DNA of 64,000 nucleotides from Viridibacillus arenosi (GCF_001955655.1 NZ_MSPW01000001.1:310001-374000), one strand, 5' to 3'; shown: positions 34,637 to 46,878, counted from the first letter of the stretch. The notes: generated from the sequence alone by a model not told the origin. Program-made: numbers and translations.

Positions 34637-35187
34637 TATTCATTCACATTTTTTAAGACATTAAGTAATGCTGATAATTCATAAAACTTCTCTTTATCAT
34701 TATTATCTAAGGCTTCATCGATTTGCTTTAAAATTGTTTCTTCCCTAAAAGACTTCATGCTATCGTTCAATATTTCCTCTGCTAACATGCGGTCCTTTTC
34801 ACTAATGTGCAAATACTTTGGCATATGAGGGTTCTCTTCAAGAACCGCTAAGTATTCGCTACTTGGTGGTAATTTAGGGAAATTAAGTTGAATATACATT
34901 TCTTCTTCTGGGTGCATCCTCAAATCGTGGAATGATTTCTCAGCGTCTGCTGTCATAATATTTCCTTTATAAAATCGAAATGGAATACCAGATGATTCAG
35001 TCGTTGACATGACCATTGCTCGTGGACAATAATGTGCTTCCTCAACAAAATGTACATGCTCTAGCAATTCATCATGGCCAAGTAAATAATTTAAAATCCA
35101 GACACATTCACGTCGCTTTAACTGATAACGTTTTAAAAACCAATGAACGAAAACCTTTTTATCCATCACAGAAACGGAAGCGGTCAT
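34636..35187 (-). CDS. ypiB: YpiB, UPF0302 family protein
   Basis: A 183-aa soluble protein matching UPF0302 (YpiB) in length and motifs ([36 protein letters not shown]). The frame is open to 35232, but GAGAGGGGG lies before the ATG at 35185-35187, 15 bp after ypiA ends. Function unknown; the ypiA-ypiB-ypiF-qcr neighbourhood is conserved. Confidence 0.88.
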   Translation of the reverse strand: MTASVSVMDKKVFVHWFLKRYQLKRRECVWILNYLLGHDELLEHVHFVEEAHYCPRAMVMSTTESSGIPFRFYKGNIMTADAEKSFHDLRMHPEEEMYIQLNFPKLPPSSEYLAVLEENPHMPKYLHISEKDRMLAEEILNDSMKSFREETILKQIDEALDNNDKEKFYELSALLNVLKNVNE

Positions 35188-35201
35188 ACCGATTCCCCCT
35201 C

Positions 35202-36464
35202 TCACTCGAAAGTTTGTAAGAGATCCAACCAAGTCGGCTCATCAGGCTGTAGTGCTACTAATCGTTTTACGACTTCGTGAGCTTCCCCACGTTTGCCATC
35301 TTCGATTAAGAAATACGCGTACTTTTCTAAAAATGCTGGATCTTCCTTATGGTCATTATATGCCAAAGTATAAAATTCGTATGCACGATTATAATCTTCT
35401 AGGCGGTCATAAGATTGTGCCGCAAAAGCAGATAATGTAGACCAATCGAAGTCATCGTTACGTAATATTTCGATTAATTCAACAACCTCTTCATCACGTT
35501 CATCTTGCGCTAACAGTGAAACGAGCGTTAAAATGGCTTCCATATATTCTCCATCAAGAGCAACCGCTTCGCGTAAATATTGTTCAGCCTCTTTTGGTAA
35601 ACTATTCTTCAAAGCCATCTTTCCGGCAAATAAATATAATTCTTTGTCATATTCATCACGTTTGATGCCTTCTTGAATTATTTCCAATGCTTTTTTATTT
35701 TCTTCTTGCATTGCATAACTCTCAGCTAATAATAAATAAGCTGCAAAATAATCTGGATCTACTTCTTTTAACTCTTCTAAATGTTTTATTGCAGTTTCAT
35801 ACATTTGGGTTTGGAACGCCGAATAAGCTGCTCCAAATAAAAGATCAGGTGCGACATGATAATCAAGGGCTTTCAAATAATATGTTAATGCTTCTTCAAA
35901 CGCCGCACCCGTGCGATGAACTTCTGCAAGACGTTCAACTAATCTGATACCCGCAATCTCTTCTTGTTCCTCGTATAGCTCACCATAAAGACGTGCTGCT
36001 TCAGCTAAACGACCTAGCTCTAAAAGGAGCTCTGCCTTTGCAAAACGCAATAAAGGTTCAGTAGGTAGTAATTCTAATGCCTCGTTAATACGTTGTTCAG
36101 CGACCTCATATAGTCCTTGCATTTGATAATAATCCGCCAATGCTAATAAAACTTGAGGATATTCTGGTTCGTCTGGACGCACAGACATAAACATTTCTAA
36201 TGCCTCGTCCTCATTTCCAATGTCCATTAGCAACACAGCACGGTCAATTTTTAATTGTGTTTCTTCAGGGAACAAAAATTGTAAATGCCCAAATAATTGA
36301 TCTGCTTCAGTTAAAAAACCGTAATTTACTAACAGCTCAGCAATTTCATACTGTACATTTGGATCAGCCTGCATTTTAAGCTGTTCCATTAAATCTTGTA
36401 TACCTTCTAAATTTCCTTGCTCAATTACTTCTATCATTTTGTTTTGAATATCCAAATGCTTCAC
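35202..36464 (-). CDS. ypiA: YpiA, TPR-repeat protein
   Basis: A 420-aa protein made almost entirely of tetratricopeptide repeats (34-residue A-L-x-Y/F pattern from about residue 35 to 415), with no signal or TM segment. Position upstream of ypiB identifies YpiA. Likely a protein-protein interaction scaffold; partners unknown. Confidence 0.9.
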   Translation of the reverse strand: MKHLDIQNKMIEVIEQGNLEGIQDLMEQLKMQADPNVQYEIAELLVNYGFLTEADQLFGHLQFLFPEETQLKIDRAVLLMDIGNEDEALEMFMSVRPDEPEYPQVLLALADYYQMQGLYEVAEQRINEALELLPTEPLLRFAKAELLLELGRLAEAARLYGELYEEQEEIAGIRLVERLAEVHRTGAAFEEALTYYLKALDYHVAPDLLFGAAYSAFQTQMYETAIKHLEELKEVDPDYFAAYLLLAESYAMQEENKKALEIIQEGIKRDEYDKELYLFAGKMALKNSLPKEAEQYLREAVALDGEYMEAILTLVSLLAQDERDEEVVELIEILRNDDFDWSTLSAFAAQSYDRLEDYNRAYEFYTLAYNDHKEDPAFLEKYAYFLIEDGKRGEAHEVVKRLVALQPDEPTWLDLLQTFE

Positions 36465-36516
36465 CTATTCTCATTAATTTCAATCATTATGCTACATGAC
36501 AAATTCTTTATGTACA

Positions 36517-36551
36517 AGGAAAAACCCTCCTATTTTGCGGAGAGTTTTCGC
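36517..36551 (-). terminator. Terminator of the aromatic supraoperon
   Basis: AACTCTCC / GGAGGGTT stem followed by TTTTTCC on the minus strand, 12 bp beyond the aroA stop. Confidence 0.75.
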
Positions 36552-36562
36552 TTTTATTTTAT

Positions 36563-37855
36563 TCAATTAATTACAGCTTGTACATCTTCAAAGAATGTTG
36601 GGTAAGAGACTGCAATACAATCAGCATCATCTAACTCTATTGCACCTTTAGTAATAAGTGCGGCAATTGCTCCCATCATGCCAATACGGTGATCTCCATA
36701 TGTTCGAATAGTACTACCAGTTAAAGGTGTTGGTCCATTAATAATCATACCATCATCTGTCGCCACTATATCTGCGCCAAGCTTTTTCAATTCATCCACA
36801 ACTGCTGTTATACGGTCTGTTTCTTTTACCTTCAGCTCTTCTGCATCTTTAATAACAGTTTGTCCATTAGCCTGTGTTGCTAATAATGCAAGAATCGGGA
36901 TTTCATCGATAAGTCGAGGAATAACGTCGCCACCAATTGTCGTACCTTGCAATTCAGAAGTCGAAACAGTGATAGTTCCAGTTGGTTCAGAAGCTGATTC
37001 ATCATCGATTTCAATCGACATATTGGCATTCATTTCTTGCAATACTTCAATAATACCTGTGCGTGTATGATTTAAACCAACGTTCTCTAACGTTATTTCA
37101 CTATTTTTAGCAATCGTTCCCGCAACAAGGAAAAACGCTGCAGAAGAAATATCGCCAGGTACAGCGACATGAGTAGCAGTCAATTGTTGACCACCTTTTA
37201 GTGACACAATGCCATCTTCATTAGTAATTTCTGCACCAAATTGACGAAGCATACGCTCTGTATGGTCACGTGATACTTCCTTCTCGCGAATAACTGTCGT
37301 TCCTTCTGCATTAATACCAGCTAATAAAATCGCGGACTTCACTTGTGCACTTGCCACTGGCATTGTATAGTCTATTGCCTGTAGCTTCGTACCTTGAATT
37401 GCAAGAGGCGTAAATTGACCATCCATACGCCCTGTTATTTTAGCACCCATTTCTCGTAATGGATTTATAACACGTTTCATCGGACGCTTAGCAATGGACT
37501 CGTCGCCATTTAAAACTGTATGGACATTAGAGCCCGCCAGTAAACCGAGCATTAAGCGGGTTGTTGTACCAGAATTTCCGGTATATAAAATATCAGTTGG
37601 TTCCTGCCAAGTAGCCATGCCATTACTCTCGATTACGACATTTGTACCATCAAGTTCAATCTGTACACCTAATTTACGGAAACAAGCAATTGTATTTAAA
37701 CAATCATCACCAAGTAAAAAACCACTTACCGTCGTGCGCCCTTTCGCAATTCCGCCGAACATAATAGAACGATGAGATACTGACTTATCACCTGGAACCG
37801 TTATTTTCCCACGTAATGTTGGCTTATTGTAATCTAAAGATTTACTCTTCACCAT
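36563..37855 (-). CDS. aroA: 3-phosphoshikimate 1-carboxyvinyltransferase (EPSP synthase)
   Basis: A 430-aa enzyme (called aroE in B. subtilis) catalysing the PEP + shikimate-3-phosphate step. N-terminal [33 protein letters not shown] and C-terminal [18 protein letters not shown] are diagnostic; the GNSGTTTR form fits class II EPSPS. Of GTG 37862-37864 and ATG 37853-37855, the ATG has AGGTG at correct spacing. Last gene of the supraoperon. Confidence 0.95.
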   Translation of the reverse strand: MVKSKSLDYNKPTLRGKITVPGDKSVSHRSIMFGGIAKGRTTVSGFLLGDDCLNTIACFRKLGVQIELDGTNVVIESNGMATWQEPTDILYTGNSGTTTRLMLGLLAGSNVHTVLNGDESIAKRPMKRVINPLREMGAKITGRMDGQFTPLAIQGTKLQAIDYTMPVASAQVKSAILLAGINAEGTTVIREKEVSRDHTERMLRQFGAEITNEDGIVSLKGGQQLTATHVAVPGDISSAAFFLVAGTIAKNSEITLENVGLNHTRTGIIEVLQEMNANMSIEIDDESASEPTGTITVSTSELQGTTIGGDVIPRLIDEIPILALLATQANGQTVIKDAEELKVKETDRITAVVDELKKLGADIVATDDGMIINGPTPLTGSTIRTYGDHRIGMMGAIAALITKGAIELDDADCIAVSYPTFFEDVQAVIN

Positions 37856-37871
37856 TCTATTCACCTACCCT

Positions 37872-38972
37872 TTATGAAATATAAATTTCGTATGGACTGC
37901 GCTTTTGTATACAAGCAGCAGCACGTTCACGATCTTCTGCATTTTGGAAACTAACAACTAAAATACCGAAGACATCTTCTCGCGTTTCCACGATACGAAT
38001 ATTCGTAATACTTATTTGTTCCTCAGCTAGATAAGCTGTAATTTCAGCAATACTACCAGGATAATCAGGTACATCTACATATAAATCATAGGTCATGTAC
38101 ATTGCACCTTGTGAACTAATCGGTAACTCATCACGCACCGATTTAGCTTTTGCAAAATAATCCTCAATCTGAGTTGCCTCTCCCGTAATCAGAAGGTCCT
38201 CTACACGTTTCATTTCAGCTTGCCACTCAGCCAATTGCCCTGCAATTTGTTGACGATTTTGCATCGTTATATCGCGCCATAGAATAGGATTAGAAGACGC
38301 AATTCGTGTCAAATCTCGAAAGCCCCCTGCTGCTAACATTTTTGTTATAGGGTTATCAGCTCCCTCAGCATGTAATTGATGAACTAAAGAAGCTGCCACT
38401 ATGTGTGGAAAATGACTTACTACGGACGTCATATGATCATGTTCAGAAGCTGAAACACGCATTAATTTAGCGCTAGTATATTGCAGTAAATTCTGCAGTA
38501 TATTAATCTTTTCTTCGTCCTCACCTTCTAAAGGTGTGAGCATATAATACGCATTTTCAAATAGATAAGGCTTGGCCGCTAATACACCACTTTTATGGGA
38601 CCCTGCCATAGGGTGGCCTCCGATAAATGTAATGCCGTTTTCGCGAAGCTCAAATGCTTTTTCCATAATTAATGACTTTGTACTACCTGTATCTGTCACA
38701 ATTGTAGCAGTTGGAAGTTCCCAAGATTTAAGAGACTCCATCCATTCTAGCGTAGCATTTACAGGTGTTGCAAAAATAATAATATCTACTTTTTTTGCTG
38801 TTTCTTCAGGATTTTTCGTAACATCTTGGACGACGCCAAGTACTTTTGCACTTTGTAATGTGTCTGAATTGGCATCAAAGCCAATCACTCGGACATTCGG
38901 TGATTTTTGTAGAGCTAATGCTATCGATCCACCTATTAGGCCAAGCCCTACAACAAGAACAGTTTGTTTCAT
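37872..38972 (-). CDS. tyrA: Prephenate dehydrogenase with C-terminal ACT domain
   Basis: A 366-aa tyrosine-pathway enzyme. NAD-binding VVGLGLIGGSIALAL at the N terminus, GGHPMAGSHKSGV active-site segment, helical dimerisation domain with HDHMTSVVSHFPH, and an ACT regulatory domain (about 295-365), the likely tyrosine-feedback site. Start overlaps hisC by 4 bp. Confidence 0.95.
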   Translation of the reverse strand: MKQTVLVVGLGLIGGSIALALQKSPNVRVIGFDANSDTLQSAKVLGVVQDVTKNPEETAKKVDIIIFATPVNATLEWMESLKSWELPTATIVTDTGSTKSLIMEKAFELRENGITFIGGHPMAGSHKSGVLAAKPYLFENAYYMLTPLEGEDEEKINILQNLLQYTSAKLMRVSASEHDHMTSVVSHFPHIVAASLVHQLHAEGADNPITKMLAAGGFRDLTRIASSNPILWRDITMQNRQQIAGQLAEWQAEMKRVEDLLITGEATQIEDYFAKAKSVRDELPISSQGAMYMTYDLYVDVPDYPGSIAEITAYLAEEQISITNIRIVETREDVFGILVVSFQNAEDRERAAACIQKRSPYEIYIS

Positions 38973-40069
38973 GAAAAAACTCCTTGCTCCTGTAATACTA
39001 CTTCTAATTGTGTTAAGAAACCCTCATTTTGAGCTTGTGTACCAATTGTCACACGAATATAACCTGGTGTACCTAGTGCATTACCACTACGGATAATGAA
39101 ACCCCGTTTCATCAATTCTTGGAAAACAACATCACTGTCAACTTTCACTTCCATTAGAATGAAATTCGTATCAGTTGTAAAAAAATGTAAATTATTTTTT
39201 CCGCAAAATTCTTCGATTTGTTTTTTACCTTTATTGTTTTCCTCGCGACATTTTTCGATATATGCATCATCTTCTAATGCGACTTGTGCGATCGCTTGGC
39301 TTAAAACTGTGTTATTAAAAGGACCACGAACTGGATCCAATTTTGCAATTAATTCTTTATTGGCAATACCATATCCTACGCGGAAAGCAGCAAGACCATA
39401 TGCTTTAGAGAACGTTCTTAAAATAATGACATTTGGATAGTCTTGAATATAAGGGATTGTATCTTTATGTCTAGCGTTTGTAACATATTCAAAATACGCT
39501 TCATCTAACACAACCAATACATCAGACGGAACTTTCTTCAGGAATGCTTGTAATGGTGCATCTTCTACCACTACACCTGTTGGATTATTCGGGCTACATA
39601 CCCACACAACAGCTGTATTGTCATCAATTGCTTCAAGCATTGCATCTAAATCATGATTACCATCTACTAAAGGTACTTCACGAATTTCAGCACCTTCGAT
39701 TTTTGCGTTAAGGCCGTATTGAGAAAATGTTGGTTTTGCCATAACAGTATTAACACCTGGATATAATAATGCACGTGTAATAATACTGATTAATTCGTCA
39801 GAACCGTTACCAAAAATTAATTCATTTTCTTCTACGCCTAGTTTAGTAGCCACCGCTGCACGTAAGTTCGTTGCATAACCATCAGGATACAACGCGAAGT
39901 TAAATGATTCATTTGCTAAAAATTCACGTACTTTTGGTGAGCTACCAAATGGATTTTCATTTGATGCTAATTTAACAATTTCATCTAAGCCAAATTCTTT
40001 TTTCACTGCATCTATTGATTTTCCAGGTTGATATGCTTTCATACCTGTGATTTGTTCTTTCCATTTCAT
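38969..40069 (-). CDS. hisC: Histidinol-phosphate / aromatic aminotransferase
   Basis: A 366-aa PLP enzyme. Motifs: ASNENPFGSSPK, CSPNNPTGVV, DEAYFEYV, and the PLP lysine in RTFSKAYGLAAFRVGYG. In B. subtilis the supraoperon hisC serves both histidine and aromatic transamination. It follows aroH by 29 bp; the six trp genes that separate the two in B. subtilis are absent. Confidence 0.95.
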   Translation of the reverse strand: MKWKEQITGMKAYQPGKSIDAVKKEFGLDEIVKLASNENPFGSSPKVREFLANESFNFALYPDGYATNLRAAVATKLGVEENELIFGNGSDELISIITRALLYPGVNTVMAKPTFSQYGLNAKIEGAEIREVPLVDGNHDLDAMLEAIDDNTAVVWVCSPNNPTGVVVEDAPLQAFLKKVPSDVLVVLDEAYFEYVTNARHKDTIPYIQDYPNVIILRTFSKAYGLAAFRVGYGIANKELIAKLDPVRGPFNNTVLSQAIAQVALEDDAYIEKCREENNKGKKQIEEFCGKNNLHFFTTDTNFILMEVKVDSDVVFQELMKRGFIIRSGNALGTPGYIRVTIGTQAQNEGFLTQLEVVLQEQGVFS

Positions 40070-40098
40070 CGAACGTTCGCCTCTTCCTTAGTAGTTGA

Positions 40099-40461
40099 TT
40101 ACTTTGCTAAATCGGGTCTTAATTTAACTGCGTCATTTAAATAAATGTGACGAATCGCTTGCTGACTAATTTCCGTATTCACGTGCAAAAGTACTCGAAT
40201 ACATAATGGCAACGCATCAGGAACATTCATCTCGTGCATACACATAACCGGCACATAACTCCAGCCTTCCATAGTACGTACTGCTTTCGCTGGGAATGCT
40301 GAAACTATATCAGGTGTCGTAGAAATGACAACTGATGCAACATCGTCTGCAACAATATTATTAGCTTTTACGATTTCTTCTATTAATTTCTCTGTCTCTG
40401 CTAAAACGATTGCCGCCTGATCAGACTGCACCGTTATGGCTCCACGTACTCCTCGAATCAC
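40099..40461 (-). CDS. aroH: Chorismate mutase, AroH type
   Basis: A 120-aa monofunctional chorismate mutase of the trimeric AroH fold. Active-site residues appear as Arg in MIRGVRGAITV, the CMHEMNVPDALPLCIRVL segment (Glu and Arg) and Tyr in RHIYLNDAV. Start overlaps aroB by 4 bp. Confidence 0.95.
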   Translation of the reverse strand: MIRGVRGAITVQSDQAAIVLAETEKLIEEIVKANNIVADDVASVVISTTPDIVSAFPAKAVRTMEGWSYVPVMCMHEMNVPDALPLCIRVLLHVNTEISQQAIRHIYLNDAVKLRPDLAK

Positions 40462-41549
40462 GCGAGCACCTCCTTTATTAACACACGAAGAAGACCATCA
40501 ATTTCTTGACATTCTTCTATTGATATTTGTTGAACAAACGGCTCACCAATTTTCTTTAATAAAACAAATTGTAAGATGCCATATTCTGCTTTTTTATCTT
40601 TCATTAAATAGTCTAGTAGTTGTTCAAATGTAAACTGATTAACTGCATCAAATGAGTAGCCGTTACGTATTGCAAATTCGATGAAGGAGCGAGTAACCGT
40701 TGCAGGTATTGTACCGTATCGCTCACTTAAAATAAGTGCATAGACCATCCCGATCATAACTGCCTCACCATGTGCTAATTTACCAAAACCTGAGGCTGCC
40801 TCAATAGCATGGCCATATGTATGACCAAAGTTTAAAAACTTTCGAACAGAATGTTCTTCCTCATCTTCTGCAACAATACCAGCTTTAACACGAATACCTT
40901 GCTCAAGGTGCATAGCAAGGTCAGCTTGACTGAAATCCAAAATAGAGTTTGTAGACATTAATTCCGCTAACCACTTTTCATCTGAAATAAGTGCATGCTT
41001 AATCACTTCTGCCATCCCAGAACGCACTTCTTTTTCTGGTAAAGTTTTTAAATATGAAATATCATATAAAACTCCTTGGGGCTGATAAAATGCCCCAATC
41101 ATATTCTTCCCTAGAGGATGATTAATAGCTGTTTTACCACCAACTGCACTATCATGCGCTAATATCGTAGTAGGAATTTGAATAAATGGAATACCACGCA
41201 TAAATGTGGATGCAACAAACCCCGTTAAGTCACCAACTGCTCCTCCGCCAAATGCGAAAACAAATGTTTTTCGGGTGCATTTTTGTTCTAATAAAAATGA
41301 TTGTGCTGCAAAGAAGCTTTCAAATGTTTTACAATCTTCTCCCGCTGCTAATATATTCACTTTAAATGGGTATGGAAATTCCGCTGTAAAGCGTTCACTA
41401 TGTAATTTCCATACATTTTCATCTGTAAAGACAATAATTTTATCAGCCTTAGAGAGTTGTTGATCAAATGATTTAACTGCTTCAGTTAGACTATTTGCAC
41501 TTATTTGTACTTCATACGCATGGGATTTCGCTTTAACTGGAATATTCAT
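40458..41549 (-). CDS. aroB: 3-dehydroquinate synthase
   Basis: A 363-aa NAD- and metal-dependent enzyme. Motifs: FAFGGGAVGDLTGFVASTFMRG (glycine-rich NAD loop), PTTILAHDSAVGGKTAIN, and metal His in NFGHTYGHAIE and HGEAVMIGM. Third from the start of the aro operon, 2 bp after aroC. Confidence 0.96.
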   Translation of the reverse strand: MNIPVKAKSHAYEVQISANSLTEAVKSFDQQLSKADKIIVFTDENVWKLHSERFTAEFPYPFKVNILAAGEDCKTFESFFAAQSFLLEQKCTRKTFVFAFGGGAVGDLTGFVASTFMRGIPFIQIPTTILAHDSAVGGKTAINHPLGKNMIGAFYQPQGVLYDISYLKTLPEKEVRSGMAEVIKHALISDEKWLAELMSTNSILDFSQADLAMHLEQGIRVKAGIVAEDEEEHSVRKFLNFGHTYGHAIEAASGFGKLAHGEAVMIGMVYALILSERYGTIPATVTRSFIEFAIRNGYSFDAVNQFTFEQLLDYLMKDKKAEYGILQFVLLKKIGEPFVQQISIEECQEIDGLLRVLIKEVLA

Positions 41550-41551
41550 TG

Positions 41552-42733
41552 TTAAAACTCCTTCGTATATTGTTTATGCGCTGCAAGCTGTTCCTTTAGC
41601 TGTGGTAATTGATCACTATGGAAATGCTCCATTACTGCATTTGCTATTTCCCAGGCAATAACATGCTCTGCTACAACAGAAGCCGCAGGAACTGCACAAC
41701 TATCAGAGCGCTCAACACTTGCTTTAAATGGTTCTTTTGTTTCAATATCAACACTTTGTAACGGTTTATACAAAGTAGGAATTGGCTTCATAACTCCACG
41801 GACAACAATTGGCATACCTGTTGTCATACCACCTTCTAAACCGCCTAGACGATTTGAACTTCTAGTGTAACCGTCTTCCTCAGACCAAATAATCTCATCA
41901 TGCACTTCGCTACCTTTGCGATGAGCCATTTCAAAGCCTAGACCGAACTCTACCCCTTTAAATGCATTAATACTTAACATAGCAGCTGCTAGTTTTGCAT
42001 CTAATTTACGATCATAATGTACGTATGAACCGATACCAGCAGGTAAACCTTCTACGATTACCTCTACAACTCCACCAATTGAATCACCCGCTTTTTTAGC
42101 CTCATCAATTGCTTCAACCATTTTTAGAGATGCTTCTGCATCTGCACAATAGCATGCGTCTTCTTCGATTATTGCGCGGATTTCAGCGACCGATTTTCCA
42201 GCAGTAGATTCAGGATTTGCAATAATTCCACCAATTTCAGTAACATGAGAAACAATTGAAATTCCTAACTCTGCTAAAAGGGCTTTTGCTACAGCACCAA
42301 CCGCTACTCGAACGGTTGTTTCACGAGCTGAAGAACGCTCTAATACATTTCGTAAATCACGATGACCATATTTCATACCACCAACTAGATCAGCATGTCC
42401 AGGGCGAGGGCGAGAAATTTGACGTTTAATTTCTTCAGGATTAACATCCTCTGCTAATGGTTCTGCACCCATGATTTTCGTCCAGTGTTTCCAATCATCA
42501 TTTGTAACAACTAGCGCTACTGGAGAGCCTAAAGTACTGCCATGGCGGACGCCTGATAAGATTTCAACTGTATCCGTTTCAATCTGCATACGGCGACCTC
42601 TACCGTGCCCACCTTGACGTCTTTTTAATTCTTTATTTATTAACTCTGCCGTAATTGGCAATAGAGATGGTAACCCTTCAATGATTGTTGTTAATTGCGG
42701 TCCGTGTGACTCTCCTGCTGTTAAATATCGCAT
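41552..42733 (-). CDS. aroC: Chorismate synthase
   Basis: A 393-aa FMN-dependent lyase producing chorismate (aroF in B. subtilis). N terminus [35 protein letters not shown] and [20 protein letters not shown]. Frame open to 42775 but GAAGGGAG before the ATG at 42731-42733 sets the start. First gene of the aromatic operon; cheR upstream has its own terminator, so a promoter is expected at 42735-42855. Confidence 0.96.
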   Translation of the reverse strand: MRYLTAGESHGPQLTTIIEGLPSLLPITAELINKELKRRQGGHGRGRRMQIETDTVEILSGVRHGSTLGSPVALVVTNDDWKHWTKIMGAEPLAEDVNPEEIKRQISRPRPGHADLVGGMKYGHRDLRNVLERSSARETTVRVAVGAVAKALLAELGISIVSHVTEIGGIIANPESTAGKSVAEIRAIIEEDACYCADAEASLKMVEAIDEAKKAGDSIGGVVEVIVEGLPAGIGSYVHYDRKLDAKLAAAMLSINAFKGVEFGLGFEMAHRKGSEVHDEIIWSEEDGYTRSSNRLGGLEGGMTTGMPIVVRGVMKPIPTLYKPLQSVDIETKEPFKASVERSDSCAVPAASVVAEHVIAWEIANAVMEHFHSDQLPQLKEQLAAHKQYTKEF

Positions 42734-42856
42734 AACACTTTCTCCCTTCAACTCGCTAAAGTATATGTTTTTCACTATAACATATTTTAATCAAAAAAAC
42801 AGTGAATAAACTGAACTTTTGCAAACTCTTATTAATTTGGATTTTCTACCTATTTT

Positions 42857-42893
42857 AGAAAAAATCGCCTTTCGCATTCATTGCGAAAAGCGT
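42857..42893 (-). terminator. Terminator of cheR
   Basis: GCTTTTCGCA / TGCGAAAGGC stem and GATTTTTTC tail on the minus strand, about 30 bp after the cheR stop. Confidence 0.8.
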
Positions 42894-42923
42894 CCTTTCG
42901 TTAACCTATATATATAAAAACAT

Positions 42924-43751
<828 letters not shown>

Positions 43752-43826
43752 TTAAATAGTAGAAATGCAGACTTGTTTGACAATTTAAACAAATCTATTC
43801 GAATTTTTAAACTTATAAAATAACAG

Positions 43827-43865
43827 AGAAAAAAAGCTGTCCGCAAAATTGCGAACAGCTTTGAA
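43827..43865 (-). terminator. Terminator of ndk
   Basis: AAAGCTGTTCGCAA / TTGCGGACAGCTTT stem with TTTTTTCTC tail on the minus strand, 10 bp after the ndk stop. Confidence 0.85.
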
Positions 43866-43873
43866 AATATGAA

Positions 43874-44293
43874 TTATACTAATTCGTTTTCGTTGAAGAA
43901 TAAACCGATTTCACGTTCAGCTGCAGCTAAAGAATCTGAACCGTGAATAACATTGTGAGAAACAGTAGTAGAGTAATCTCCACGAATTGTTCCTGGAGCT
44001 GATTCAGCAGGGTTTGTAGCGCCCATCATTAAACGTGCTACAGAGATTACGTTTTCGCCTTCCCATACCATTGCGAATACAGGACCAGAAGTGATGAATT
44101 CTACTAATTCACCGAAGAATGGACGTTCAGCATGTTCTGCGTAGTGTTTTTTTGCAAGCTCTTCAGTAATTTGCATTAATTTAGCGCCTTTAAGTTCGAA
44201 ACCTTTACGTTCGAAACGATCTACGATTTCACCTACTAATTGACGTTTAACGCCATCAGGTTTAACCATTAGAAATGTTTTTTGAATAGCCAT
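43874..44293 (-). CDS. ndk: Nucleoside diphosphate kinase
   Basis: A 139-aa enzyme equilibrating NTP pools. N terminus [15 protein letters not shown], active His in NVIHGSDS (about residue 115), [15 protein letters not shown]. The open frame extends to 44356, but AAGGAG and the family-typical MAIQKTF indicate the ATG at 44291-44293. Between hepT and cheR. Confidence 0.96.
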   Translation of the reverse strand: MAIQKTFLMVKPDGVKRQLVGEIVDRFERKGFELKGAKLMQITEELAKKHYAEHAERPFFGELVEFITSGPVFAMVWEGENVISVARLMMGATNPAESAPGTIRGDYSTTVSHNVIHGSDSLAAAEREIGLFFNENELV

Positions 44294-44384
44294 TGTTAAA
44301 ATACAACTCCTTAAGAAATGTTTACAGGTTTTATACCCACCGTAAAATATTATCATTGTCCGACAGATAGTTCAACATATAGTA

Positions 44385-45359
44385 TTAAAATTTGCGCTTA
44401 CCCATATATAATGCGATATCACGCAAGGATTTTTTGATCGAATTTTGCGGAAGAGCTTCAACTTCACGTAATGCTTTTTGCAAATATGTGTCGCTTATCT
44501 TTTTCGCCTTCTTAATTGCTTCTGATTCACGAATCTTCCCCAAAAACTCTTGTCTTTCATCTTCGGTCATTGTACCAGCCAATGCTTTTTCAATGAGAGG
44601 ACGCATAGTAGGGTCATCTTTCACTAACAAAACGGGCAAAGTAATATTACCTTGTAGTAAATCACTTCCTGCCGGCTTACCGAGTTGTTTGTCTGTTGAT
44701 GTCAAATCAAGAATATCGTCGATAATCTGGAAAGACATGCCGACAAAATAACCGAATCTCTTTAAATGGCTTGCAACGCGTTCGTCTGCGCCCGCAACAA
44801 CAGCACCTAGATGGCAACTAGATGCTATAAGTAATGCGGTTTTACGTTTAATCCTTCTAAAATAGTCACGCATATTTTGATCGAGTTGCATTTTATCTTC
44901 GATTTGGATAACCTCTCCAACACAAATTTCTACCATCGTTTCTGATAAAATTTGATGCGCTTTCGGATTATCGATATCAGTAATATATTGCAGTGCTCGT
45001 GCAAAAATAAAGTCGCCAGTGTACATTGCCACTCTGTTATTCCATTGAGATTTAACTGTAGGTCTTCCTCTTCTCATTTCCGAATCATCAATAACATCAT
45101 CATGAACGAGTGAAGCCATATGAATTAACTCCAATGATACTGCTACTTTTTTTATCATTTCAATATCATACTGACCAAATTTAGCAGCAAGTAAAACGAA
45201 AACGGGACGAATTCTTTTCCCTCCAGCTTTTAACAAGTGAAGAGAAGCATCATTCAAGAAGTGAGAAGACGAATTCAACGCTGTTTCTAATTCTTTTTCG
45301 ATGATTTCTATATCTGATTTCAAATCAGAATAGAGTAGTTTTAACTTCATCTTTTCCAC
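44385..45359 (-). CDS. hepT: Heptaprenyl diphosphate synthase, catalytic subunit (component II)
   Basis: A 324-aa trans-prenyltransferase making the menaquinone-7 side chain. First Asp-rich motif in LVHDDVIDDSEMRRG (about residue 85-99), second in FQIIDDILD. Needs HepS (46090-46878) for activity. The start is a GTG at 45357-45359 with GGAGAAGG 9 nt upstream; an ATG three codons on is possible. Confidence 0.95.
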   Translation of the reverse strand: MEKMKLKLLYSDLKSDIEIIEKELETALNSSSHFLNDASLHLLKAGGKRIRPVFVLLAAKFGQYDIEMIKKVAVSLELIHMASLVHDDVIDDSEMRRGRPTVKSQWNNRVAMYTGDFIFARALQYITDIDNPKAHQILSETMVEICVGEVIQIEDKMQLDQNMRDYFRRIKRKTALLIASSCHLGAVVAGADERVASHLKRFGYFVGMSFQIIDDILDLTSTDKQLGKPAGSDLLQGNITLPVLLVKDDPTMRPLIEKALAGTMTEDERQEFLGKIRESEAIKKAKKISDTYLQKALREVEALPQNSIKKSLRDIALYMGKRKF

Positions 45360-45379
45360 GTGAATAAACCTTCTCCCAC

Positions 45380-46093
45380 CTAGTTTTCTTTTTTGAAGCC
45401 CATATGCATAGCAGCAGCTCCACCACTATATGCTTTATATTTCACATTTTCGAATCCTACTTGCTCGAACATTTTCTTCAATTGTTTCATACCTGGGAAT
45501 TCATCCGCAGATTCCTGTAACCATGAATATTCTTTATAACTTTTAGCAAATAGCTTACCAAAAATCGGCATAATGTATTTGAAGTATAATCTAAATAATT
45601 GACGGTAACCAGGAATTTCTGATTGTGATGTTTCTAAACAAACTGCCATACCACCAGGCTTTAATACTCGATTTATCTCACTCAACACTTGCATATAATC
45701 CGGTACATTTCGAAGCCCAAAACCAATTGTTACATAATCAAATGAATTATCTGGGAAAGGTAATTCCATGGCATTCCCTTGCAAAAGATTGATTTGAGGA
45801 TAAGATTTTGTTTTCTCAATGCCCACATTTAACATGTTTTGACTAAAATCCAGACCTGTTGCTTGTCCAGTTTCGCCAACAGCTTCTGCCATAGTAATCG
45901 TCCAGTCTGCCGTGCCACAGCAAACGTCTAAAGCTTTTGAGCCTGGTTTCACTTGCATACGATTCATCGTATCTTTGCGCCATTTTTTGTGTAATTGAAA
46001 GCTAATGACAGAGTTCATTTTGTCGTAGCTATCAGAGATATTCTCAAACACTTCATGTACGCGTTCTTCTTTAGATTGCGACACTGTTTTCAA
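45380..46093 (-). CDS. menG: Demethylmenaquinone methyltransferase
   Basis: A 237-aa class I SAM methyltransferase (MenG/UbiE family; also named menH in B. subtilis). Motif [13 protein letters not shown] (about residues 55-66), [18 protein letters not shown]. Lies between hepS and hepT; its start overlaps hepS by 4 bp. Completes menaquinone for the respiratory chain that includes qcrABC. Confidence 0.95.
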   Translation of the reverse strand: MKTVSQSKEERVHEVFENISDSYDKMNSVISFQLHKKWRKDTMNRMQVKPGSKALDVCCGTADWTITMAEAVGETGQATGLDFSQNMLNVGIEKTKSYPQINLLQGNAMELPFPDNSFDYVTIGFGLRNVPDYMQVLSEINRVLKPGGMAVCLETSQSEIPGYRQLFRLYFKYIMPIFGKLFAKSYKEYSWLQESADEFPGMKQLKKMFEQVGFENVKYKAYSGGAAAMHMGFKKEN

Positions 46094-46878
46094 CCTTCTC
46101 TCGTCGTTTGATGTTCACATGCAATTCTTGGCATGCGATTTACAATGAGCGTTTTCACTTCATCTTGAAGAAATGGAGAAGTTGAAATACTTCGAGTAAA
46201 TGTAGATGAAAGCTCTGATACTAACTCTTCTAAAATTCGCTCTGCTGATCTCTTCGTAGAAGTAAACTGCTCACTTTTCTCAATGGCTGCCACTATGCGA
46301 GTCTTCATATGTGTTTCTTGTAAGTTACGCAATTCATAAGATAGTCTATTTAATAATAAGCCTTGCTGCATTAGTGGTATATATTGGTCAAAATAATAAT
46401 GCTTCATAAATTGTTCAATAGACTTCGATTCGATGACAGTTAATGCATGCAACCAATCTGTTATAGGTCGAATAGTTGGTTCATAGATAGCTGTCTTCTT
46501 TTCACTAATGTCAACGATACCATCCGATAATGAGCGAATCAAAGCGATATTAGGTATTTTAGACAATAGTTGATAATATATGCCACTATAAAAATCTCCT
46601 GCCAAAACCGTTAATTGTTGATCCTTCGATGTAGCGTCTACTTCATCGATTTGGTCATGAGCATGAAGTGCAGTGTAGATAATACCAATTGTTGTAGATA
46701 CTTCATCTTGCTCATTAGTCCATATTTCACCATTCAAAAATGGCAACAATAGATAAAACAATGTCACATTTTCAACGATTGGCTGACCTGTATATTTGAG
46801 GAGCGTTCTATGATGCAATTGCATTAAAATATTGTTTTGTAGTTCTTGTATTTTGTTATCAATGATAGTTGCATTCAT
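46090..46878 (-). CDS. hepS: Heptaprenyl diphosphate synthase, subunit I
   Basis: A 262-aa helical protein of the HepS family. It carries [13 protein letters not shown] and HAHDQIDEV but no full catalytic Asp-rich pair, as known for this non-catalytic partner of HepT. First in hepS-menG-hepT. Confidence 0.9.
   Translation of the reverse strand: MNATIIDNKIQELQNNILMQLHHRTLLKYTGQPIVENVTLFYLLLPFLNGEIWTNEQDEVSTTIGIIYTALHAHDQIDEVDATSKDQQLTVLAGDFYSGIYYQLLSKIPNIALIRSLSDGIVDISEKKTAIYEPTIRPITDWLHALTVIESKSIEQFMKHYYFDQYIPLMQQGLLLNRLSYELRNLQETHMKTRIVAAIEKSEQFTSTKRSAERILEELVSELSSTFTRSISTSPFLQDEVKTLIVNRMPRIACEHQTTREG

Noticed and set aside
34588-36464. ypiA-ypiB as a toxin-antitoxin or defence pair
   Set aside because: Both match conserved Bacillales genes of the same order and size; nothing suggests toxicity.
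38572-39096. 174-codon plus-strand frame
   Set aside because: It is antisense to tyrA and the end of hisC, both well supported; no SD.
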